NCBI RefSeq assembly: GCF_023073415.1
Contig: NZ_JADPJL010000005.1
Location: 186,001-250,000, forward strand
Length of the DNA stretch: 64,000 nucleotides
Source: Bradyrhizobium sp. 190
GTDB lineage: Bacteria > Pseudomonadota > Alphaproteobacteria > Rhizobiales > Xanthobacteraceae
Direction: 5' to 3'
Shown here: positions 36,731 through 47,260 of the stretch, one piece after another
How the letters are laid out: the number at the start of each line of letters is the position of its first letter
Position numbering within the stretch: the stretch's first letter is position 1
Made by a program: the position numbers and the translations under genes
The notes under the pieces: model-generated
The model's input: only the letters and a program-made list of their open reading frames with translations
Databases searched by the model: none
Told to the model about the DNA's origin: nothing

Positions 36731-37867
36731 ATGAGCTTCATCACCGGCGTCGGATTGACGTCTTACGGTAAGCACGAAGGCTCTTCCTCGCTCGATCTCA
36801 TGAGCAAGGCGGCCGAGCTTGCGATTGCCGATGCCGGGCTGAAGCGATCCGAGATCGACGGAATCCTCTGCGGTTATTCGACGGTCTCTCCGCACATCAT
36901 GCTCGCCACCGTGTTCGCCGAGCATTTTGGCATCCAGCCATCCTATGCGCACGCCGTGCAGGTCGGCGGCGCGACAGGTCTCGCGATGACCATGCTGGCG
37001 CATCATCTGGTCGACGCCGGCGTCGCAAAGCATGTGCTTGTGGTCGGCGGCGAAAACCGTCTCACCGGGCAGAGCCGCGACGCCTCGATCCAGGCGCTGG
37101 CGCAAGTCGGTCATCTCGATTACGAGGTGACCTTGGGGCCGACGATTCCCGCCTATTACGGCCTCGTCGCGTCGCGCTACATGCACGAATATGGTGTGAC
37201 CCAGGAAGACCTCGCCGAGTTCGCGGTGCTGATGCGCGCCCACGCCATGACCCACCCTGGCGCGCAGTTCCACGAGCCGATTACGGTGGCCGACGTGATG
37301 GCCTCAAAGCCGGTGGCGATGCCGCTGAAGCTCCTGGATTGCTGCCCGGTGTCCGACGGCGGCGCGGCGTTCGTGGTCAGCCGCGAGCTAACCGGTGCGG
37401 CCGGCATTCGCGTGCGCGGCGCTGCGCAGGCGCATACCCATCAGCACGTCACGGCCGCGCCGGCATTGAGCGAGCTCGGTGCCGAGATCGCGATCGCCAA
37501 GGCCAAGGCAGCGTCGGGTGTCGCGATATCGGATGTCCGTTACGCCGCCGTCTATGACAGCTTCACCATCACGCTCGCAATGCTGCTGGAAGACCTCGGT
37601 CTTGCCGGGCGCGGCGAGGCAGCGGCGCGGGTGCGGGCAGGGCATTTTGGCCGCGACGGCGCCATGCCGCTCAACACCCATGGCGGCCTCTTGAGCTACG
37701 GCCATTGCGGTGTCGGCGGCGCGATGGCGCATCTGGTCGAGACGCATTTGCAAATGACGGAGCGCGCTGGCCCCCGCCAGGTCCGCGACGCCTCGATCGC
37801 GCTGCTGCATGGCGATGGCGGCGTGCTGTCGTCGCATGTCAGCATGTTTCTGGAGCGGGTGCGATGA
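36731..37867 (+). CDS. Thiolase-like protein lacking the nucleophilic cysteine (possible retro-aldolase subunit)
   Basis: The 378-residue protein has the thiolase fold, but the active-site Cys is replaced by Gly80 (QVGGATGLAM against NACATGSAAV in the homologue at 32681). The HDC motif is YDSFT (Tyr275). GHPIG is GHCGVGG, with His325 kept. Thiolase chemistry is therefore unlikely. The Ltp2 aldolase of steroid side-chain degradation is a cysteine-less thiolase homologue that keeps a YD-type motif and needs a DUF35 partner. The next gene encodes DUF35 and overlaps by 4 bp. A retro-aldol role is inference; a structural or regulatory role is the alternative. Confidence 0.75.
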   Translation: MSFITGVGLTSYGKHEGSSSLDLMSKAAELAIADAGLKRSEIDGILCGYSTVSPHIMLATVFAEHFGIQPSYAHAVQVGGATGLAMTMLAHHLVDAGVAKHVLVVGGENRLTGQSRDASIQALAQVGHLDYEVTLGPTIPAYYGLVASRYMHEYGVTQEDLAEFAVLMRAHAMTHPGAQFHEPITVADVMASKPVAMPLKLLDCCPVSDGGAAFVVSRELTGAAGIRVRGAAQAHTHQHVTAAPALSELGAEIAIAKAKAASGVAISDVRYAAVYDSFTITLAMLLEDLGLAGRGEAAARVRAGHFGRDGAMPLNTHGGLLSYGHCGVGGAMAHLVETHLQMTERAGPRQVRDASIALLHGDGGVLSSHVSMFLERVR

Positions 37868-38223
37868 CCGATAGAATCGCCGACTGGACCAAGGGTGCCG
37901 AGGCCATCGTCTATCAGTCCTGTGATGCTTGTGGAGCTGTGCAATATTTCCACCGCAGCTTCTGCGCCGCATGTGGTGCGCCTGATCCGGCACAGAAGCG
38001 CGCCAGTGGAACCGCGACGGTCTACGCGACGTCGCTCGTATGTCGCGCCGCGACACCGGAGACGCGCGCGCACGTTCCCTACAATATCGTGCTGGTCGAT
38101 GCGGAGGAGGGCTTTCGCATGATGGCCCATGGTGCCAGTGATCTGGCAATCGGCGACATCGTCACCGCGAGCTATCAGCCGTTTGCGGGAAAGCTGGTCC
38201 CGTATTTCGAGAAAACGAAGTAA
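37864..38223 (+). CDS. DUF35 OB-fold/zinc-ribbon protein, partner of the thiolase-like subunit
   Basis: The 119-residue protein has a rubredoxin-like zinc ribbon, CDACGAVQYFHRSFCAACGA (four cysteines in CxxC pairs, residues 20-39). An OB fold follows (GTATVYATSLV to YQPFAGKLVPYFEK). Proteins of this kind bind thiolase-fold enzymes and are needed for Ltp-type aldolases and some polyketide-forming complexes. The ATG overlaps the stop of the thiolase-like gene, so equal expression is expected. The start was set by this overlap, as the frame is open further upstream. Confidence 0.88.
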   Translation: MTDRIADWTKGAEAIVYQSCDACGAVQYFHRSFCAACGAPDPAQKRASGTATVYATSLVCRAATPETRAHVPYNIVLVDAEEGFRMMAHGASDLAIGDIVTASYQPFAGKLVPYFEKTK

Positions 38224-38306
38224 GCTTCAGGCAAAATGCTCACGCAACGAAGCAACCCAGATTACGCGGAACCTTGAAAAATCTGAGTGCTTCGACGCGT
38301 CAACAT

Positions 38307-38408
38307 TCAGTGCCAGTAGAACACAACACTAGCGATGACGAGCATCGCCGTTACCGCTAGCGTTTGCGCAAGCGCTTCCGAGGCCGCCTTCCTGGTGGCT
38401 TCCTTCAT
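38307..38408 (-). CDS. 33-residue single-pass membrane protein (candidate small gene)
   Basis: Reading the minus strand from ATG 38408 gives 33 codons ending TGA. The charged start MKEATRKAASEALAQ is followed by one hydrophobic helix (TLAVTAMLVIASVVFYW) and a final His. AGGGAG is well placed 7 bases before the ATG. An amphipathic N-terminus and a TM helix with ribosome site are more than chance usually gives. No relatives could be checked. It lies alone, opposite in direction to both neighbours. Confidence 0.5.
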   Translation of the reverse strand: MKEATRKAASEALAQTLAVTAMLVIASVVFYWH

Positions 38409-38748
38409 GCCTAACTCCCTAGACTTGGGCATGAGTCATCCTTGCCCGTGAAGGCCTGATGAACTCAGTTTGGTTTACTCGGAACACCCCGCGACGAGTA
38501 TTCGCTCTTTTGAGTCCCCACTCAGCGAATATCGACAGTGCTGAGAATCGACCAGCATTGAGGCGGCAATTTGGCTCGCGCGTAGCCGGTTTGTGCACGA
38601 GAGAGGGAGTTTTTTGGCGCGAGTCGAACGGCTTGGGCACGGGGCCCGAACCTGAGCCGCGGCGTTTCGACGGTTGATCAGCGTTCTGCTGCGGTGCATG
38701 ATCTCCCTGTCAACAAATCAGAAAATCCCCAAACCCCAGGGTGATGAA
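38409..38748. other. Intergenic stretch without a recognised gene
   Basis: Several short frames exist on both strands, but none has a ribosome site with protein-like composition. The left end contains the ribosome site and likely promoter of the small minus-strand gene. The right end must hold the promoter of the carboxymuconolactone-decarboxylase-like gene. I saw no repeat or RNA structure here. Confidence 0.4.
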
Positions 38749-39276
38749 ATGGCCCGCGTCGAATACAGCGATCCCGCCAAACACAACGAACGTACCCGCG
38801 AATTGCTGGGCAAAAACCGCAATGCCAACATCTTTCGCATGATGGCGCATTCGCCGAGCCATCTCGAACAATACTGCCGACTCGGCGGTGCCATCAGGCA
38901 CAAGGGCGAGCTGGACCCGATTCTGCGTGAGCTCGCCATCACCCGCACCGGAATCCTGTGCGAGTCGCCCTACGAAATCGTCGCCCACAAGCGGATCGGA
39001 AAGAACGTTGGCGTCACCGACGAGCAGAACGAGGCGCTGGAGCACTGGCAGGTGGCGACGTGCTTCAACGAAGTGCAGCGCGCCGCGCTCGCCTTCACCG
39101 ACGAAATCGTCAAGCTCCACAAGCCGACTGACTCGACCTTCAACGCCATCGCCGCCAAGTTGACCCCGGCCGCATTGGTCGAACTGCAGCTTTCGGTCGG
39201 CTTCTACATCATGACGTCGAAATTTCTGGAGACGTTTGCCATCGACCTGCAACCGGTAACAGAAGTGGTGGGCTGA
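38749..39276 (+). CDS. Carboxymuconolactone decarboxylase/AhpD-like family protein
   Basis: The 175-residue all-helical protein has the CMD core ELAITRTGILCESPYEIVAH. AhpD-type members carry CxxC and a downstream His for peroxidase-linked disulfide chemistry. Here only one Cys is present (LCESPYEIVAH), so that redox cycle is unlikely. A decarboxylase-like or unknown role is more probable. ATG 38749 is preceded by AGGGTGATGAA; the longer frame begins in intergenic DNA. It follows the acyl-CoA operon after a 525-bp gap and is probably an independent unit. Confidence 0.82.
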   Translation: MARVEYSDPAKHNERTRELLGKNRNANIFRMMAHSPSHLEQYCRLGGAIRHKGELDPILRELAITRTGILCESPYEIVAHKRIGKNVGVTDEQNEALEHWQVATCFNEVQRAALAFTDEIVKLHKPTDSTFNAIAAKLTPAALVELQLSVGFYIMTSKFLETFAIDLQPVTEVVG

Positions 39277-39304
39277 GAAGTCGTGGGCTGATCTGCGGCC
39301 GTTC

Positions 39305-40561
39305 TCAGCTCAAAGGCCCGTATCGTCGCAGCGCCTCCAGCGTCAATCCCTTGCCGACCGCGCCGAAGATGTCACCTTCGACGACCCGGGCCGACGGCAG
39401 GGCCTTGGTGATCGCCTTGTGGACGTGAGCGAGTTTCACCGAGCCGCCGGTCAGGAACACGGCGTCGATATCATCGGCGGCTAATCCCGCCTGAACAAGG
39501 CAGTTGTTGATTCGAGCCGCGATGCGATCGGCGAGCTGCTTTGTGTGGCTGACGAGATCGGGGCGGCTGATATCAGCGCCAAGACCAGGGGTAACCCACT
39601 CCAGCGGGATGCCAGCCTGGCGCTTCTCGGACAGGGCGATCTTCGCGTCTTCGACTTCCATCGCCAGCGTATGGCCGCGCTGTTCGTGCACCACGCGGAT
39701 CAGCCGGTCGAGGAGTTCCGGCTCGCTGGCCTCCTGCCGCACCTGCCGGATATCGGCCATCACGCGTGGCTCATACATGCGGTTGATGCTCGACCAGGTC
39801 GCGAGGTCGTGGAAATAGCTCGACGGCACGTCAAGCCCGGGACGCTTCATGGCGCTGCGGAAGCCGAACAACGGCATGACCACGCCGAGGCTGAGCTGCC
39901 GGTCGAAATCGGTACCGCCGATGCGCACGCCGTCATTGGCGAGAATATCGGCCGCGCGATCCGCCTTGCCGTGGCGCTCGGGCCCCAGACGCACGATCGA
40001 AAAGTCCGACGTGCCGCCGCCGATATCGGCGATCAATGCGACTTCCTCGGATGTGATCTGTCGCTCATAGTCCAGAGCCGCGGCGATCGGTTCGAATTGA
40101 AACGTGACCTCGTCAAAGCCGATCCCCCGCGCAATTATCCGCAGCGTTTCCTCCGCCTTGCGATCGGCGTCCGGCGCATTGTCGACGAAGTGAACCGGCC
40201 GGCCGTGGACAACATTGCGCAGTTCATGGCCGGTGGCCTGTTCCGCGCGGCGTTTGACCGCACCGAGGTAATAGGCGATCACGTCGCGAAAGCTGACCCG
40301 TGCGCGTCCGAGCCGGGTGGTTTCGTCGATCAGCGAGGTTCCAAGCACCGACTTGAGACTGCGCATCAGCCGGCCGGGTGCGCCTTCAACATAGGCTTCC
40401 ACAGCCCTGCGGCCGATCAGAACGCCCCCGTCCACCTCATAGAACATCGCGCTGGGTATAGTGGTCTGGGCCGCCTCCAGCGCCACCAGAACCGGCGCCC
40501 GGCCTTCGATGGTGCCAAGCGTCGTGTTCGACGTTCCGAAATCAAGGCCACAGATGGACAT
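39305..40561 (-). CDS. Hsp70-family protein (YegD-like)
   Basis: The 418-residue protein contains the actin-like ATPase domain only. It has CGLDFGTSNTTLG (phosphate 1), ALIADIGGGTSDFSIV (phosphate 2) and AVFLTGGSVKLAHV (adenosine). The C-terminal peptide-binding domain of DnaK is missing, as in YegD. It may act as a nucleotide-dependent chaperone-like factor in the cytoplasm; no target is known. Start at 40561 has AGGAGCACCC in front. It is divergent from tex, with about 230 bp between the starts. Confidence 0.87.
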   Translation of the reverse strand: MSICGLDFGTSNTTLGTIEGRAPVLVALEAAQTTIPSAMFYEVDGGVLIGRRAVEAYVEGAPGRLMRSLKSVLGTSLIDETTRLGRARVSFRDVIAYYLGAVKRRAEQATGHELRNVVHGRPVHFVDNAPDADRKAEETLRIIARGIGFDEVTFQFEPIAAALDYERQITSEEVALIADIGGGTSDFSIVRLGPERHGKADRAADILANDGVRIGGTDFDRQLSLGVVMPLFGFRSAMKRPGLDVPSSYFHDLATWSSINRMYEPRVMADIRQVRQEASEPELLDRLIRVVHEQRGHTLAMEVEDAKIALSEKRQAGIPLEWVTPGLGADISRPDLVSHTKQLADRIAARINNCLVQAGLAADDIDAVFLTGGSVKLAHVHKAITKALPSARVVEGDIFGAVGKGLTLEALRRYGPLS

Positions 40562-40791
40562 GGGTGCTCCTGGAGGGAGCGTCCGTTTACACATTACAAC
40601 GCCATCGATCCACCTTTATCTTGTGTCATCGCAACCGGTTGTTCGCACATATTGAATTGTTCGATTAAGGCCATCCACAGATCAATTTGTTTCCCGCGAT
40701 GCCTTGATGAAATAATCTGCGATGGTCCATAAGCGGCCTCCGGCGGCGGGGGCGATTCACCTGCCGCCCTGGTTTCGGGAAAGATTTGGCC

Positions 40792-43125
<2,334 letters not shown>

Positions 43126-43157
43126 GGATCCTTCGAGACGCCGCTGCGCGGCTCTTC

Positions 43158-43249
43158 GTAGGGTGGGCAAAGGAGCGAAGCGACGTGCCCACCATCTCTC
43201 ACCGAGCGCGGTGCGAAATGGTGGGCACGCTGCGCTTTGCCCACCCTAC
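43158..43249. repeat. ~90-bp palindromic repeat, copy 2 of 4
   Basis: GTAGGGTGGGCAAAGGAGCG at the left, CGCTTTGCCCACCCTAC at the right. Inner arms ACGTGCCCACCAT and ATGGTGGGCACG flank a short GC-rich centre. It lies 32 bp after the tex stop and 23 bp before the end of the convergent glutaminase gene, where a hairpin in either transcript could act as a terminator. Confidence 0.9.
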
Positions 43250-43272
43250 GAATCGAACCATGTGGCCCGAGA

Positions 43273-45132
43273 TCAGCCCGACGTCAACACATTCAGCTTG
43301 GCATTCGCCAGGATCAGGCGATCGGCCAGCAATTGCGCAAGGTTGCGCATGATCCGCTCGCCGGCGCGCGGATGCTGTTTTCGGAATCGCTCGAAATCGC
43401 GCAGCGGGATTTCGTAGGCGGTCGCGGCCATGTCGGCCAGCACATCTGCCGAGCGGCGCGGCTCCAATAGCGCCATTTCGCCGAACGGCATTCCCGCCGT
43501 CAGCGTCGCCAGGCGGATGCCGTCGGGCAGGGTGACATGCACCACGCCGCTCCTGAGAAAGAATACCGAGGTCGCGGGATCGCCGGCGGTGATGATCTTT
43601 TCGCTCGCTTGATAGGTCCGGATCGAAGCGAGCGAGACGAGATCGGTCAGTTCCTCGTCCGTCAGCCCCGCCAGCAGCGCCTGTTCGGAGAGTTCGGTCG
43701 CCTCGAAGAAATCGATCGCGCCGCCGTAACGATAGACCACCTGATCTTCCGCCCATTCGATCGCGGCATCGAGCAGGTAGTAGTTGCGGATGTTGGTCAG
43801 GCCTTCCGTCCATTCCGCGATCATTTTCCAGTCCGGCGACGACCGCCTGATGCCGGACAGGATTACGGTGACGTGGTAACCTGCGAGTTCGCGGAATTCC
43901 TCGGCGAGCAGGCGGGCGCCGGCGCGGGTCATGGCCGTGACGCGGCGCAGGTCGAAGATGACGAGCTGCGGCCGCGGCTTGGCCGCAAGCTGGCGCGAGA
44001 CGTAATCGACGTTGGAGAACGACAGCGTGCCCACCAGTTCGATGACGCGAACGTCCTGGTGGCGCGCGGCCAGGATATTCTGTTCCTGCGCGCGCCTCAC
44101 GCGTCGCGACGGGCTGTTGCCGATGTCGTAATCGGCAATGATGCTGTTGCGGGCGTCGTCGCTGCGGTTGAGCATATGCAGGTCGTAATGCGATGACAGC
44201 GCCTCACAGACCTTGATGCCGCGCACGCTGTTGCCGTGCTTGTCGAGTTTCGGCGAATAGCTGCCGAGCCCGAGCCGCGCCGGTAGCGCCGCAAGGATGC
44301 CGCCGCCGACACCGCTCTTGGCGGGGATGCCGATCCGGTAGATCCATTCCCCGGCGTAATCGTACATGCCGGAGCTCGTCATGACGGAGAGCGTCCGCGA
44401 GATGGCATAAGCGCTCAGCACCTGTTCGCCGGTCACGGGATTGATGCCGCGGTTGGCGAGGGTGGCCGCCATGACAGCGATATCGCGCGCCGTCACCAGG
44501 ATGGCGCATTGCCGGAAATAGACCTCCAGCACGGCAGCCACATTGTCCCGGATCACGGCATTGGTGCGCAAGAGATAGCCGATCGCACGGTTGCGGTCGC
44601 CGGTGGTGCTTTCGGAGGCATAAACAGCATCATCGACGTCGAGGTCGCGCCCGGCAAACCGCCCCAGTGCCTGGCGGATATATTCGAACGCGGCGTCGCC
44701 TTTGGCCTCATGGATCAGGCCGGAGCAGGCGATCGCGCCGGCATTGACCATGGGATTGAAGGGATGGTTTTCAGCGTTGAGGCGGATCGAGTTGAAGGGA
44801 TCGCCCGACGGCTCGACACCAATGACGCTTTCGACCCGTACCGCACCCAGCGTGTCCAGCGCCAGCGCGAACACGAACGGTTTCGACATCGACTGAATCG
44901 TGAAAGGGACTTGTGTGTCGCCGACCTCGTAGACATGGCCGTCGAGGGTGGCGAGGCTGATGCCAAAATGGGCAGGATCGGCCTTGCCGAGTTCGGGGAT
45001 GTAATCGGCAACCGCGCCGCTGGTCTCGGGCGCGAAATCCGCGTGGCAGGCGTTCAGGAACCGCAGCAAGGGCGGTTTCGAACTGGTCCAGGCAGCGGGG
45101 CCGGCCATGAGCGGAGGAGGCGATTGTTTCAT
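43273..45132 (-). CDS. glsA: Glutaminase A fused to STAS and cyclic-nucleotide-binding domains
   Basis: Residues 20-315 are a serine-dependent glutaminase: Ser81-x-x-Lys84 (QSMSKPF), NPMVNAGAI, and GIPAKSGVGGGI. It converts glutamine to glutamate and ammonia. Residues 361-465 form a STAS domain (VRVIELVGTLSFSNVD). Residues 485-610 form a cNMP-binding domain whose phosphate cassette FGEMALLEPRRSA keeps the Arg. Standard bacterial glutaminases are about 310 residues, so half this 619-residue protein is regulatory. The order suggests cyclic-nucleotide or partner-protein control of activity. Its ATG, with GAGGAGG ahead, is 22 bp after the TRAP permease stop, so it likely handles the imported solute. 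Confidence 0.92.
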   Translation of the reverse strand: MKQSPPPLMAGPAAWTSSKPPLLRFLNACHADFAPETSGAVADYIPELGKADPAHFGISLATLDGHVYEVGDTQVPFTIQSMSKPFVFALALDTLGAVRVESVIGVEPSGDPFNSIRLNAENHPFNPMVNAGAIACSGLIHEAKGDAAFEYIRQALGRFAGRDLDVDDAVYASESTTGDRNRAIGYLLRTNAVIRDNVAAVLEVYFRQCAILVTARDIAVMAATLANRGINPVTGEQVLSAYAISRTLSVMTSSGMYDYAGEWIYRIGIPAKSGVGGGILAALPARLGLGSYSPKLDKHGNSVRGIKVCEALSSHYDLHMLNRSDDARNSIIADYDIGNSPSRRVRRAQEQNILAARHQDVRVIELVGTLSFSNVDYVSRQLAAKPRPQLVIFDLRRVTAMTRAGARLLAEEFRELAGYHVTVILSGIRRSSPDWKMIAEWTEGLTNIRNYYLLDAAIEWAEDQVVYRYGGAIDFFEATELSEQALLAGLTDEELTDLVSLASIRTYQASEKIITAGDPATSVFFLRSGVVHVTLPDGIRLATLTAGMPFGEMALLEPRRSADVLADMAATAYEIPLRDFERFRKQHPRAGERIMRNLAQLLADRLILANAKLNVLTSG

Positions 45133-45154
45133 CGCCTCCTCTTGTGCAACGCAA

Positions 45155-47212
45155 TCAGGGTGTGCGCAACCGGTTCGGCGCCAGCGTCTGGCGCCGTATC
45201 AGGACGAGTGCGACCAGCACGGTCGGGATCAGGATCGCCAATCCTAGAGAGGTGACCTGCCATTGTGAGAGCGGCATGATGCCGCCGCCGGGTGTTGCGA
45301 TCACGAAGCCGCCGATCACGAGCAATATGCGCAGCGGCCATTCCAGCGTGCCTGCGCCCCTGAGGTCGCCGACAAACACCTGGTAGCCCTGGATGCCGCC
45401 GCAGATGAACAACGTGCCGAAGCCCGCCAGCGCCATCAGCCCGAGTCCTTCGAGATACGGGCTTGGTCCCTGCAGCACCAGCGCCGGGTTCAGCACGAAG
45501 AAGAAAGGGATGAAATAGATGATGCTGCCGACCCACATCGATTCCCATCCCGTCTTCATCGCCGGCGAGCCGGCGATGCCGGCCGCGGCAAAGGAGGCGA
45601 TGGCGACCGGCGGCGTGATCGAGGACAGCATGCCCCAGTAAAAGATGAACATGTGCACAGCCATGCGGTTGAGCCCGAGCTTCTCCAGCGCGGGCGCCAC
45701 CAGGATGGCGAGGAAGATGTAACAGGCCGTCGTGGTCAGCCCGAGCCCGAGGACGAGGCTGGTGAAGGCGCACATCACCAGCAGCAGCAACGCATTGTCG
45801 CCGGCGATCCGCAACAGATCGTTGGCGAGGCTGGAGACGACGCCGGTCATCGAGAACGCGCCGATCAGCAGGCCGCAACCAGCCAGGATGCCGACCAGCT
45901 CGACAAAGGTGCGTCCGTTGACCTCGAGGAACTTGTTGATGGTCGAGAGCGTCCAGCGCGTGTCCTTTGAGAAAAGCTGGTTCAAGACCAGAAGCAGCGC
46001 GGTCGCGTAGAACGGCGCGTGGCTCTCGCGCTTGAAATACAAGAGCATCACGATCAGGAGCGCGATGACGAAGACATAATACCAGCCGTCCTTGATCGTA
46101 TCCCAGACCTTGGGCAGTTCGGCACGCGGAATGCCCTTCAGGTTGTGACGCGCCGCATAGGAGTCCACCTGCATGAACAGTCCGGCGTAATAGAGCACCG
46201 CCGGAATGATCGCGGCGAGCGCGACGTCGGCGTAGCTGACGTTGAGGAATTGCGCGATCACGAACGCGGTCGCACCCATTACCGGCGGCGCCAGCACCGC
46301 GCCGGTCGACGCGCAGGCCTCGATCGCGGCAGAATAAGACGCGCGGAAGCCACTCTTCTTCATGACCGGAATGGTCATGGTGCCGGCGGTCAGCACGTTG
46401 GAGATGATCGAACCCGACATCATGCCGAGCAGCCCGGAGGCGAAGATACAGACTTTTGCCGCGCCGCCGCGAAAGGTGCCGCATAGCGAGAATGACAGGT
46501 TGATAAAAAACTTTCCGGCGCCCGTCATCATCAGCGCGGTGCCGAATACCAGGAAGCCGATCACGGTGTCGGCAAAGGCCTGGATCGGAATGCCGAGCAG
46601 GCTTTCGCCCGACAGCACGTGATAGGAGGTCGCCTGTTCGAGCGTCGATTGCGTGCCGCGGAACGGTCCCAACCACTTCGCATCGGCGAACAGGGGATAA
46701 ACCGTAAACGGCAGCACGCTCAGCAACAGGCTCCAGCCGCCGGTGCGCCGCAACGCCTCCATCAGCACCACCCACATGATGACGCCGGCGACGATGACGT
46801 CCATCGGCGCGCCACCGAATTCCCAGCCGGCTTCCGCCGCCTTGCGGACGCTGCGCATCAGGAGGATGGCGCAGGCGAAAGTGGCGACAAAAAGCAGGAT
46901 GTCATACCAGGGAATTCGATCGAGCGGCGCGCTCCCGGTTCCCGGAAAAATCAGGAACGTGAACGGCAGCATCAGCGCGATCAGCAGATAGAAATACTCG
47001 GTGTTGAGCTGCGTGTAGCCGAGGAAGAAGCGCAGTGAGAACTGCTGGTTGATGCACAGCAGGATGGTTACCGCGGTGGCAACAACCAGCGCCCAGCGCC
47101 AGGCCCCACGCAATGTTCGCACCCGCGTGACTTCGGCTTCCTGCATGTTGGCATGCGGGTCGTCGAACTCAATTCGTTTTGCAGGCGCGACTACGCTATC
47201 GCTCGACATCAT
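45155..47212 (-). CDS. TRAP transporter fused permease (DctQM, TAXI type)
   Basis: The 685-residue inner-membrane protein fuses the small DctQ-like and large DctM-like subunits. The N-terminal part has about four helices, and the larger part has many (FVFGTALMMTGAGKFFIN, SGSIISNVLTAGTMTIPVMK). Fused permeases of this type pair with TAXI receptors, whose gene is 48 bp upstream. Transport is driven by sodium or proton gradients, not ATP. The glutaminase gene follows at 22 bp. Confidence 0.92.
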   Translation of the reverse strand: MMSSDSVVAPAKRIEFDDPHANMQEAEVTRVRTLRGAWRWALVVATAVTILLCINQQFSLRFFLGYTQLNTEYFYLLIALMLPFTFLIFPGTGSAPLDRIPWYDILLFVATFACAILLMRSVRKAAEAGWEFGGAPMDVIVAGVIMWVVLMEALRRTGGWSLLLSVLPFTVYPLFADAKWLGPFRGTQSTLEQATSYHVLSGESLLGIPIQAFADTVIGFLVFGTALMMTGAGKFFINLSFSLCGTFRGGAAKVCIFASGLLGMMSGSIISNVLTAGTMTIPVMKKSGFRASYSAAIEACASTGAVLAPPVMGATAFVIAQFLNVSYADVALAAIIPAVLYYAGLFMQVDSYAARHNLKGIPRAELPKVWDTIKDGWYYVFVIALLIVMLLYFKRESHAPFYATALLLVLNQLFSKDTRWTLSTINKFLEVNGRTFVELVGILAGCGLLIGAFSMTGVVSSLANDLLRIAGDNALLLLVMCAFTSLVLGLGLTTTACYIFLAILVAPALEKLGLNRMAVHMFIFYWGMLSSITPPVAIASFAAAGIAGSPAMKTGWESMWVGSIIYFIPFFFVLNPALVLQGPSPYLEGLGLMALAGFGTLFICGGIQGYQVFVGDLRGAGTLEWPLRILLVIGGFVIATPGGGIMPLSQWQVTSLGLAILIPTVLVALVLIRRQTLAPNRLRTP

Positions 47213-47260
47213 TTCCCCCGAGACGGTGTTGGCCTTCGACTTGAGCGAATAGCGGCGGTG

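Noticed and set aside
38419..38699. Overlapping frames of about 70 codons on both strands before the CMD-like gene
   Set aside because: They contradict each other, lack ribosome sites and show no protein-like pattern.
45129..46775. 548-codon frame within the TRAP permease region, same strand
   Set aside because: The permease frame shows real membrane helices and family motifs. This frame gives Arg/His-rich sequence caused by codon bias.
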